From NCBI GenBank assembly GCA_012031955.1, contig JAAURZ010000193.1, positions 1 through 5,629 on the forward strand: 5,629 nt of DNA. Direction: 5' to 3'. The notes below the pieces were generated by a model that made no database searches, had not been told where the DNA came from, and saw only the letters and a list, made by a program, of their open reading frames with translations. The position numbers were made by a program, and so were the translations under genes. This DNA is from Bacteroidia bacterium. Its GTDB lineage: Bacteria > Bacteroidota > Bacteroidia > Cytophagales > Cyclobacteriaceae. Shown here piece after piece: positions 1 through 5,629 of the stretch; the first letter of the stretch is position 1, and each line of letters begins with the position of its first letter.

Positions 1-2
1 GC

Positions 3-1711
3 TCGCTGCTTTTTGCACAGGTGGATTTTAGACAACAATATGCGTCTGGAAAGACGCTGTTCAAGGAAGGAAAATACAACCTTGCGATGGAATCATTCAA
101 AAAAGTGATTCCTTACGACCAGGCTAATCCTTTCTCCGAATATGCCTCCTACTACTATGCCGTGGCAGCCTACCACCAGGGCTATCTGGCCGTAGCGAAA
201 GACATGCTCACCCAGATCAAGTCGTTGTATCCACGCTGGGAGAAGATCGGCGAGGTGGATCTTTGGCTGGCCAAAATTCATATTGACAATGGCGACTTGT
301 TTCAAGGCCTCAGGGTGCTCAAATCGATCAAGACACCATCGATGCAGAAAGATGTCGACAACATTAAAGTAGCAGCCCTGCGAAAGGTGTCCGATCTGGA
401 GACGCTGAAGATGGTGGCAGAAGAGTATCCGCAAGATGCCGACGCAGCACGCCAACTGGCTTCTGTGTTAAGCCAGGACCTTACACGCGAAGAAGACCTC
501 CGGATGCTGGAGGGCCTCATCAACAAGTTCCGCTTCAAGCGGTCAACGTTTATTCCCGAAGCGCCACCTACTTTCTACAAAGATGTGTACTCGGTGTCCG
601 TTCTATTTCCTTTCATGGTGGCGACGCTGGACCTGAGCGCTGCACCCAAACGCAACCAGATCATACTTGATTTATACGAAGGCATGCGCCTGGCGGCCGA
701 TACGCTGGCGAAGCAGGGCGTGAAAATTGACCTGCGCGCTTACGCCTCGAGAAGAACATTGAGAAGATAAAATCTTTGTTGCTGACGGATGAATTGAAAA
801 ATACCGACCTGATCGTTGGGCCCCTCTTTTTCGGAACCGCGACCGCCGACGAGAACAAAATCGTTCAGGATTTTTCTTTCGCCAACCAGGTAAACCTGCT
901 CAACCCGATCAGCAACAACATGGAAACGGTGGCCGACAATCCATTCGGGTATTTGCTTCAGCCCTCCTACGAAACCCTAGGCAGAAAGGCCGGCGACCTG
1001 CTCGCCACAGCCAACGGCGGTGCGCCGGTTTCCAACTGCCTTGTACTGTACGGAAACACACGCAAAGATTCGGTGATGGCCGCCAACTTTGTACAGGTAG
1101 CCAGCGAAAAAGGCGTCAAGATTGTGGCTTCCGAAAAGATAGCCCGCGAAGACTCGCGAAAAGTGATACAGATACTCGCCACCCCAACCGAGTACGACCA
1201 ATGGAAAAAACCCATCGAGTTCACCCTCGGAAAAGACAGCCTCGCCAGCATCTACGTGGCCAGTGACGATCCGTTAATTTATTCCAAAGTGATCAGCAGC
1301 ATGGAAACCCGGGGCGATTCGATCACCATCGTCGGATCCGAGAGTTGGCTGGAAGGTAACGCGGTGCCCTTTGAAAAATACCAACGCCTTGGTGTCGTGT
1401 TTGCTTCGCCCAACTATACCCGTTACGATCAGCCGTATTACAGGGCATTCGTGCGGAAGTACATCCAAACAAACGGCCATGCCCCTTCGGATTTTGCAGA
1501 GTTGGGTTATGAAGCCATGCTGTTTACAGGCCACATGCTCGGCCAGTACGGCGTTTACTTCCAGGACGCTATCAATAAAGACCGGGTTTTGCCAGGGTAC
1601 CTGAGCGAAGGCTATTCCTTTTACAGGAGCCGCAGCAACCTGGTGGTGCCATTTGTAAAATTCAAAGACGGTGAGTTGATTCGCGTGGATCAAATGCCAT
1701 CGACAAAATGA
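3..1711 (+). CDS. Exported TPR-like plus type 1 periplasmic-binding-fold protein (5' partial, one frameshift)
   Basis: The frame is already open at the left edge: codons 3-20 read SLLFAQ, the end of a signal peptide with a likely cut after Ala, so the GTG at 21 is not the real start. About 569 residues are visible once one base is restored. The first 110 or so form paired helices of TPR type (FKEGKYNLAMESFKKV; LAKIHIDNGDLFQGLRVL). From about residue 195 (VYSVSVLFPF) to the end is a type 1 periplasmic-binding fold, with DLIVGPLFFG, INLLNPISNN-like and YEAMLFTGHMLG segments. It is read as frame 3-743 followed by frame 749-1711; the uncorrected upstream frame stops at 768-770. The family includes amino-acid ABC-transporter binding proteins, but no permease or ATPase gene is adjacent. 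The TPR plus PBP-fold order also fits LpoA-like penicillin-binding-protein activators. The fold call is firm; ligand and role are not known. It overlaps hemL by 4 bases. Confidence 0.8.
741..752 (+). other. Frameshift site in the PBP-fold gene (one base missing)
   Basis: Up to the Tyr codon at 741-743 the protein reads in one frame (GVKIDLRAY). From 749 the family continues in another frame (EKNIEKIKSLLLTDELKNTD). Restoring one base reconnects them: an A after 744 gives Tyr-Asp-Leu-Glu-Lys, or a G beside 749 gives Tyr-Ala-Ser-Glu-Lys. An Asp after this Tyr is common in the fold, which slightly favours the first repair. Without a repair the upstream frame runs into a TAA at 768-770 after a short Arg-rich tail. 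Confidence 0.85.
1708..1711 (+). promoter_or_regulatory. ATGA start/stop overlap coupling hemL to the upstream gene
   Basis: The stop TGA of the PBP-fold gene (1709-1711) overlaps the hemL start ATG (1708-1710). I see no Shine-Dalgarno-like purine run just upstream, so hemL translation probably depends on ribosomes finishing the upstream gene. This supports co-transcription of the two genes. It also argues that the upstream frame break at about 744-750 is not real, since early termination at 770 would uncouple hemL. Confidence 0.65.
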
Positions 1712-3003
1712 GTGACCTATCGCGCAGCGCAGCGCTGTTTGAGAAAGCGAAGAAATACATCCCCGGCGGCGTGAACTCTCCCGTTCGTGCGTTCCGTGCT
1801 GTGGGCGGCAACCCTGTTTTTATAAGCCACGCCAAGGGGGCACACTTGTTCGACGAAGACGGTAATGCCTATATCGACCTCATCAACTCATGGGGCCCGA
1901 TGATTCTGGGCCACGCGCACCCCGACGTTGAGGCCGCAGTGACAGAAGCTGTGAAAGGGTCGCCCTCGTTCGGCGCACCCACAGCGCGTGAAGTAGCCAT
2001 GGCAGAACTTATTTGCAGTATGGTTCCATCGCTCGAAAAAGTGCGCATGGTCAACTCAGGCACCGAAGCCACCATGTCTGCCATACGCGTGGCACGTGGC
2101 TTTACCGGGCGCGAAAAGATTATCAAAATGGAAGGCTGCTACCACGGACACGGCGACTCGTTCCTCATCGCCGCGGGAAGCGGCGCGCTCACTTTCGGTT
2201 CGCCCGATAGCCCGGGCGTTACGCAAGGCACAGCCAAGGACACGCTTATCGCCCCCTTCAACAACCTGGAGGCTGTCGACCAGCTTATCGACAAGAACCC
2301 TGGCCAGGTTGCTGCCATCATCCTCGAGCCCGTGGTAGGCAACATGGGTTGCGTGCCGCCACTTCCCGGGTACCTGGAGGGCCTGCGCGAGCGATGCACG
2401 CGCCACGGCATTGTGCTCATTTTCGATGAAGTGATGACGGGCTTCCGCCTCGCACAGGGGGGTGCGCAGGAGCGCTTCGGGGTGATGCCCGATATGACAA
2501 CCCTTGGCAAGATCATCGGCGGTGGCCTTCCGGTGGGCGCCTACGGAGGCAAGAAGGAGATCATGGAAGTGGTATCGCCATCGGGCCCGGTTTACCAGGC
2601 CGGCACCCTGTCCGGCAACCCGCTTGCAATGGCCGCGGGCCTGGCAATGCTCACCATCCTTCAAAAAAACCAGTCGGTTTACGATCAGATCGACAGCGCA
2701 GCCGCTCAACTTGCCCAAGGCATGCTGGCGCAGTGTGAAAAATATGGCCTGCCCGGAACTGTTAACTGCGTGGGATCGATGTTCACGCTCTTTTTCACCC
2801 ATACCAAAGTGGTGGACTTTAGCTCAGCCATGACCACCGACCGGGACCTTTTCGCTCAGTATTTTCAGGCCATGCTGCAACGGGGCGTCTACCTGGCGCC
2901 GTCGCAATTTGAAGCCATGTTCGTGTCGGCCGCGATAGACGAATCGCTCGTGAACTTTGTGCTCGATGCCAGCGAAAAATCAATGGCAGCAATAGCCCGG
3001 TAG
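1708..3003 (+). CDS. hemL: Glutamate-1-semialdehyde 2,1-aminomutase
   Basis: A cytosolic PLP enzyme that converts glutamate-1-semialdehyde to 5-aminolevulinate, the last step of the C5 route to haem and other tetrapyrroles; its usual partner is glutamyl-tRNA reductase (HemA), not present here. The 431-residue length is normal for the family. Clear signatures are YIPGGVNSPVRAF at 17-29, NSGTEATMSAIRVARG at 116-131, the YHGHGDS segment at 145-151 with the mobile active-site loop after it, IFDEVMTGFR at 238-247 (Asp240 should contact the PLP ring nitrogen), the PLP-binding lysine Lys268 in TLGKIIGGGLPVGAYGG, and the phosphate-loop region GTLSGNPLAMAAG at 299-311. The start is fixed by the family N-terminus (SxALFEKAKKYIPGG) and the ATGA overlap. 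It is the only gene in the window that reads through without a frame break. An aminotransferase of another class III family is unlikely given the GVNSPVRAF and GIVLIFDEVMTGFR pair. Confidence 0.97.
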   Translation: MSDLSRSAALFEKAKKYIPGGVNSPVRAFRAVGGNPVFISHAKGAHLFDEDGNAYIDLINSWGPMILGHAHPDVEAAVTEAVKGSPSFGAPTAREVAMAELICSMVPSLEKVRMVNSGTEATMSAIRVARGFTGREKIIKMEGCYHGHGDSFLIAAGSGALTFGSPDSPGVTQGTAKDTLIAPFNNLEAVDQLIDKNPGQVAAIILEPVVGNMGCVPPLPGYLEGLRERCTRHGIVLIFDEVMTGFRLAQGGAQERFGVMPDMTTLGKIIGGGLPVGAYGGKKEIMEVVSPSGPVYQAGTLSGNPLAMAAGLAMLTILQKNQSVYDQIDSAAAQLAQGMLAQCEKYGLPGTVNCVGSMFTLFFTHTKVVDFSSAMTTDRDLFAQYFQAMLQRGVYLAPSQFEAMFVSAAIDESLVNFVLDASEKSMAAIAR

Positions 3004-3053
3004 CATGCAACGTCTACGCGCTCGGGCCGGACACGTCATTCATGCATGTTTTT
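3004..3053 (+). terminator. Possible terminator-like hairpin just after hemL
   Basis: Immediately after the hemL stop, CATGCA (3004-3009) pairs with TGCATG (3043-3048), and ACGT (3010-3013) with ACGT (3033-3036), leaving a bulge of 6 bases on one side. Five T residues follow at 3049-3053. The loop is long and GC-rich (CTCGGGCCGG) and the stem is interrupted, so this is only a candidate. Its place between the hemL unit and a gene with its own start is what one would expect of a terminator. Confidence 0.3.
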
Positions 3054-3155
3054 GACGCTATTTTTCATTTTTCCTTTGCCTTTCTTACCCATTTTTGGTT
3101 CCCAGTTGGTTTTTTACCGGAATCGTTTTAAGTTCAGAAACCTTTACAAAGCCCT
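3054..3155 (+). other. T-rich intergenic leader before the sensor gene
   Basis: This is a noncoding gap that is strikingly T-rich on the + strand, with several runs of 4-6 T. An upstream extension of the sensor frame from a non-ATG codon at 3095 is possible but reads as low-complexity Trp/Phe-rich peptide in the wrong frame for TM1, so I do not accept it. No Shine-Dalgarno sequence lies before the ATG at 3156, as is common in Bacteroidota. The promoter is probably in this gap, but I cannot place it with confidence. Confidence 0.5.
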
Positions 3156-5141
3156 ATGATAAAGAGCAAAGCGCTACGAATCACCACCCTTTTTGCTGTC
3201 GCCGGATTACTCATCTTACTCTTGGTTGCCTATGTGGAACGCAGTATCATGCGCAACTACAATCAAAACCTGCCTTTTGTAAAACTCGGAGAGCACGTAA
3301 AAACAAAGTGATTCAGGCTGGGTTCTTCTTTGAAGAACTGATGGGTGGCAACAACACCATCGACTTCGACAAAGAAGTTAAGCCGTTGCTATCATCATCA
3401 CAAAACCTGCTGCAATCTGCCTACGACGGAGCGTCTACTGAGATAGGCAGCTTTGAGCGCGCGTCCGACGAAGACTTGCTTGCCTTGCTTAAGGAGACAC
3501 TGGTAGACGTAGAAGCGTTTACCGAATCAGTCAACAACCGGTGGGAACTGAAGCGCCAGGGCGCTTACATGACCGACAGCCTGGGCAACATCGTATCGAA
3601 AGCGGCCATCGAGGCCGATCAGCAGTTCCAGGTGGACATGCAGAAAGTGCAACGCTCCATCGACCGCTATATCAAGTATGTGGATGAAGATGTTTCCGGA
3701 AGCATCGCTTTTCTCAACGGAATCTCATGGCTTTCGCTCGTGGTGTTTGTAGGTGCGCTCGCCGTACTGGGGATCTTTCTTTTCCGCTTGCAAAAAGGCA
3801 ATGATAAACTGGTGGACGAGAACCGCACCCGCATGGACGAACAAGGACAGGCGGTCCAGTCACTATCCTCATTCATTGAAGCCATATCGGCCGGCGACTA
3901 CAATGTGGAGCTGACACTCAATGGCGACCAGAACCTTAGCAATGCCCTCGTAAAAATGCGCGACAAGCTACGGCAGAATGCGCAAGACGACCGGCGAAGA
4001 AACTGGTCAACAGCCGGCCTTGCCGAGATCGGCGGCATACTTCGCTCCAACAACGGGTCCAGCGCCGAGTTGTACGACCGCATTATACAATTCGTTGTCA
4101 AGTACACCGACAGCAACCAGGGCGGATTGTTTGTGTTGAGCGACGAGTCGGAAGAAGGCGACCAGCATTTGGAACTTGTGTCGGCCTATGCATTCGAACG
4201 AAAAAAATTCCTAACAAAGAAAGTCAACCTGGGTCAGGGCCTCGTGGGCCAGTGTTTTCAGGAGGGGCAAAAAATTTACCTCCTCGAAGTGCCGCAAACC
4301 TATGTGAACATCACATCGGGATTGGGCGGCACCAATCCAAGCGCGCTGCTGCTCGTGCCCATGAAAATAAACGACAAATATATGGCGTGGTGGAACTCGC
4401 TTCCTTCAAGCCATACGAGTCGTATCAGATTGAGTTAATAGAAAAATTTGCCGAGAGTATTGCGTCAACCATTTCGGCTGTGCGTGTGAATGAAACAACC
4501 CGCGTGCTGCTGGACAAGACACGCGAACAGGCAGAGGCCATGCGCTCCCAGGAAGAAGAGATACGCAAAACATGGAAGAACTGGAGGCGACGCAGGAAGA
4601 AATGCGACGCAAACAAGCCGTGCTCGAAAGAGAACTTGATCAATCGCAAAAGCAGGCTGAGATGCTGCGCGACCAGGAGAAGGTATTGCGCGATTCGCAA
4701 GACACACTGCAGGCGATCGTCGACAATATTCCGCGCGCCATATTCTGGAAAGACAGCGAGTTGCGCTTCCAGGGATGCAACAAGATTTTTTCCGACATCG
4801 CCGGTCTCCGCTCGCCGCGCGAGATCGTTGGGCACACCGACTTCGACATGCCCTGGAGCGCGCAGGCCGAGGTATACCGGAAAGACGACCTCGAAGTAAT
4901 GAAGAGCCGCAAGGCAAAGCTCAATATCGAAGAAGTAAACATAAACAGCGACGGCGAAGAAACGTGGGTAATGACAAGCAAAGTGCCGATTGTGAGCCAG
5001 GCCGGACAAGTGGTTGCTGTGCTGGGTATGTTTGAAGACATTACCGACAGGAAACGCAACGAGGCAGATATCAAGCAGAAGCTTGCCGAGCGCGAACGGC
5101 TTATAAAGGAACTGGAAGCGCTCAAAAAATCGCGCTCATAA
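3156..5141 (+). CDS. Membrane sensor: extracytoplasmic helical domain, HAMP-like, GAF, PAS; three frameshifts, no output domain
   Basis: With one A restored at each of three sites, this reads as a single protein of 662 residues. Fragments are 3156-3311, about 3312-4438, about 4376-4570 and 4572-5141. TM1 is at about 9-27 (LFAVAGLLILLLVAYV) after a basic N-terminus. Residues 29-185 form an extracytoplasmic helical domain (QAGFFFEELMGG) resembling four-helix-bundle sensors. TM2 is at about 189-210. A HAMP-like region follows at 211-275 (AISAGDYNVEL, NALVKMRDKL). GAF is at about 303-448 (SNQGGLFVLSD, LGQGLVGQC, IYGVVELASF, FAESIASTIS). A coiled coil spans 449-515 (MEELEATQEEMRRKQ). PAS with PAC is at 516-635 (AIFWKDSELRF, GCNKIF, EIVGHTDFDMPW, FEDITDRK), then a 27-residue helical tail. 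No kinase, GGDEF, cyclase or methyl-accepting domain is visible. It probably senses a signal across the inner membrane and passes it to a partner. The ATG at 3156 is chosen because it starts just before TM1; ligand and partner are unknown. Confidence 0.85.
3299..3303 (+). other. Frameshift site 1 in the sensor gene (A run one base short)
   Basis: From the ATG at 3156 the frame gives TM1 and KLGEHVK, then meets TGA at 3309-3311 after 51 codons. The sensor continues in the next frame as NKVIQAGFFFEELM. Lengthening the A run at 3299-3303 from five to six joins them without a gap (EHVKNKVIQAGF). Confidence 0.88.
4376..4378 (+). other. Frameshift site 2 in the sensor gene (A run one base short)
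   Basis: The GAF domain runs to VPMKINDK, and the uncorrected frame then gives an unrelated tail ending in TAA at 4436-4438. One extra A in the AAA at 4376-4378 gives KINDKIYGVVELASF, which completes the last strand and helix of the GAF domain and continues as YQIELIEKFAESIAS. Confidence 0.9.
4567..4570 (+). other. Frameshift site 3 in the sensor gene (A run one base short)
   Basis: The coiled coil reads MRSQEEEIRK and then turns into an Arg/Lys/Cys-rich shadow frame. With one extra A in the AAAA at 4567-4570 it reads EEEIRKNMEELEATQEEM, a well-formed heptad pattern typical of Bacteroidota sensor proteins, and leads directly into the PAS domain. The ATG at 4572 is therefore an internal Met and not a gene start. 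Confidence 0.9.
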
Positions 5142-5260
5142 CGCCGGTTTTAAGTCACTTTTCGGCCAAAGTATTACATCTGTTTGGAGGTGAGCTGTTT
5201 AAGGCTTCTATTTTTCACGGGATATTTGTTATTTTTACTGGATAGTCCGGCAGGCAGCCC
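5142..5260 (+). other. A/T-rich intergenic region, first part
   Basis: Nothing here is clearly coding. A 10-base stretch CTATTTTTCA at 5208-5217 also occurs at 3058-3067 in the gap before the sensor gene. Part of it loosely resembles the Bacteroidota -7 element, with a TTTG 22 bases upstream at 5183-5186, but the match is imperfect and such T-rich words are expected by chance. The sensor frame could run on to a TAG at 5243-5245 only if the A run at 5124-5129 were one base short. Confidence 0.4.
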
Positions 5261-5291
5261 TGGGTATTCCTCCTCCTGGACCCAATTTTTT
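5261..5291 (+). terminator. Possible intrinsic terminator upstream of the last gene
   Basis: TGGGT (5261-5265) pairs with ACCCA (5280-5284), with possible extra CC/GG pairing inside the loop, followed by AA and six T residues at 5286-5291. The stem is short, but the hairpin plus T tract is the expected form. It would end the sensor transcript. It lies 94 bases before the next ATG, so if it works, the promoter of the last gene must lie after it or read through it. Confidence 0.35.
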
Positions 5292-5292
5292 A

Positions 5293-5388
5293 ATGTATGA
5301 AATAGCCATGCATAATTACTCGCCCAGCGAAATGACAACAGGCCTGGCTACTCCGTGTGTCCGTAAAAAATCAATTTTTAACAAATGA
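5293..5388 (+). CDS. Doubtful 31-codon ORF overlapping the next start by ATGA
   Basis: ATG at 5293 opens a 31-codon frame that begins MYEIAMHNYS and ends CVRKKSIFNK, closing with TGA at 5386-5388. That stop overlaps the ATG (5385-5387) of the following gene in an ATGA junction. There is no Shine-Dalgarno sequence and no recognisable motif, and part of its start lies beside the T tract of the candidate terminator. The precise overlap would suit a leader peptide or upstream ORF that couples translation, but a frame this short can arise by chance and codon use gives no help. I do not recognise it. Confidence 0.15.
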   Translation: MYEIAMHNYSPSEMTTGLATPCVRKKSIFNK

Positions 5389-5629
5389 AATACCGATTTT
5401 TTCTCCTTCTGGCTGCGTTTTCAGTGCTTGCCGCTGACCTTTTTGCGCAGGGTGAACGCAAAGACAAAACTGCGGTGACCTACGAAGAGATTTACGACGA
5501 GCCCTACTCCGTAAACAAGCTCTTTGTACAGTTTCAGCCCCTCTATGGCGAACTGTTTCGTTACCAATGTGAATGCGGGCTTTGGTATTGAGGCCAGCTA
5601 TTATTACAAGGAAAAAAGCCGATTTTCAT
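5385..5629 (+). CDS. Exported, probably outer-membrane beta-barrel protein (3' partial, one frameshift)
   Basis: The N-terminus MKYRFFLLLAAFSVLAADLF is a clear Sec signal peptide with a likely cut after Ala21, before Gln22, and no lipobox Cys. The mature part starts GERKDKTAVTYEEIYDEPY and goes on to VNKLFVQFQPLYGELF. In the given frame it then stops at 5589-5591, but a second frame continues it to the window edge as VTNVNAGFGIEASYYYKEK. The alternating polar/hydrophobic, Tyr- and Gly-rich pattern (QFQPLYGELF, NAGFGIEASYYY) suggests strands of an outer-membrane barrel. About 81 residues are visible and the rest is outside the window. The leader (ATTTTTAACAA) is A/T-rich without a Shine-Dalgarno sequence. 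I do not recognise the family; a periplasmic beta-rich protein is the alternative. Confidence 0.65.
5556..5562 (+). other. Frameshift site in the last gene (one extra base, or two missing)
   Basis: The first frame ends as GELFRYQCECGLWY, a Cys/Trp-rich tail unlike the rest. Dropping one base near 5559 (the C in TTTCGTT) gives GELFVTNVNAGFGIEASYYY, which stays open to the window edge and has barrel-strand character. A loss of two bases would restore the same frame. Unlike the other four breaks, this one is not repaired by adding one base. Confidence 0.75.

Noticed and set aside
2056..2802. 248-codon minus-strand ORF inside hemL, and other long shadow frames
   Set aside because: It lies antisense to a well-conserved hemL, has a His/Arg/Ala-rich composition typical of shadow frames in GC-rich codons, and shows no domain.
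3051..3078. Bacteroidota-type promoter (TTTG at 3051-3054 and TTCCTTTG at 3071-3078)
   Set aside because: The second element differs from the TAnnTTTG consensus at one position and the 16-base gap is on the short side. In such T-rich sequence a match of this quality is expected by chance.
3095..3155. Non-ATG start at 3095 for the sensor gene
   Set aside because: The frame from 3095 reads Trp/Phe-rich, then His/Cys-rich low-quality peptide across the region where the other frame (ATG at 3156) gives a clean TM1. It is open only because of the frame break at 3299-3303.
3299..4570. Programmed frameshifting or transcriptional slippage at the A runs
   Set aside because: The runs are only three to five A residues, too short for the usual slippage, there are three in one gene, and a further break in another gene is not in an A run. 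A sequence error explains all of them more simply.
4252..4899. A separate 215-residue protein spanning 4252-4899
   Set aside because: Only its middle (IYGVVELASF to SQEEEIRK) is real sequence, being the end of the GAF domain and start of the coiled coil. Both ends are shadow frames beyond frameshift sites.
5183..5216. Promoter-like TTTG and TATTTTTC, 22 bases apart
   Set aside because: The last base of the -7 element does not match, the spacing is long, and the candidate terminator lies between it and the next gene.
5268..5280. CCTCCTCCTGG read as a strong Shine-Dalgarno (AGGAGGAGG) on the minus strand
   Set aside because: No start codon follows at a suitable distance on the minus strand and no minus-strand gene is supported here.

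Overview
The window reads as chromosomal DNA from a member of the Bacteroidota, most likely of the Cytophagales type. This is an inference. It rests on signal peptides that end in Ala-Gln, A/T-rich leaders without a Shine-Dalgarno sequence, a GAF domain and 'MEELEATQEEM' coiled coil of a kind widespread in that phylum, and a roughly balanced GC content. All genes are on the + strand, and I see no mobile element, CRISPR array, tRNA or rRNA.

Layout: (1) From the left edge to 1711 lies most of an exported protein: the tail of a signal peptide, a TPR-like helical region, then a type 1 periplasmic-binding-protein fold. Its start is outside the window and its frame is broken near 744-750. (2) 1708-3003 is an intact hemL (glutamate-1-semialdehyde 2,1-aminomutase, tetrapyrrole synthesis), joined to gene 1 by a 4-base ATGA overlap. 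(3) After a 152-base gap, 3156-5141 encodes one membrane sensor of about 662 residues: TM1, extracytoplasmic helical domain, TM2, HAMP-like, GAF, coiled coil, PAS, short coiled coil. It is split by three frameshifts and has no visible output domain. (4) After a 243-base gap with a candidate terminator and a doubtful 31-codon ORF, 5385 to the right edge is the start of an exported, probably outer-membrane, protein. Its frame is broken near 5559.

The strongest pattern is five frame breaks in three of the four genes. Four are repaired by adding one base, and three of those lie in short A runs. The protein on both sides of each break still reads as one conserved family. This looks much more like base undercalling in an indel-prone assembly than real gene decay, so genes 1, 3 and 4 should be read as single genes in several frames.

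Functionally, genes 1 and 2 probably form a translationally coupled pair. Genes 3 and 4 are separated from them and from each other by longer gaps and are probably separate transcription units. I see no clear new multi-gene system. The two points most worth following are the TPR plus PBP-fold protein, whose layout recalls LpoA-type penicillin-binding-protein activators, and the sensor with no output domain.
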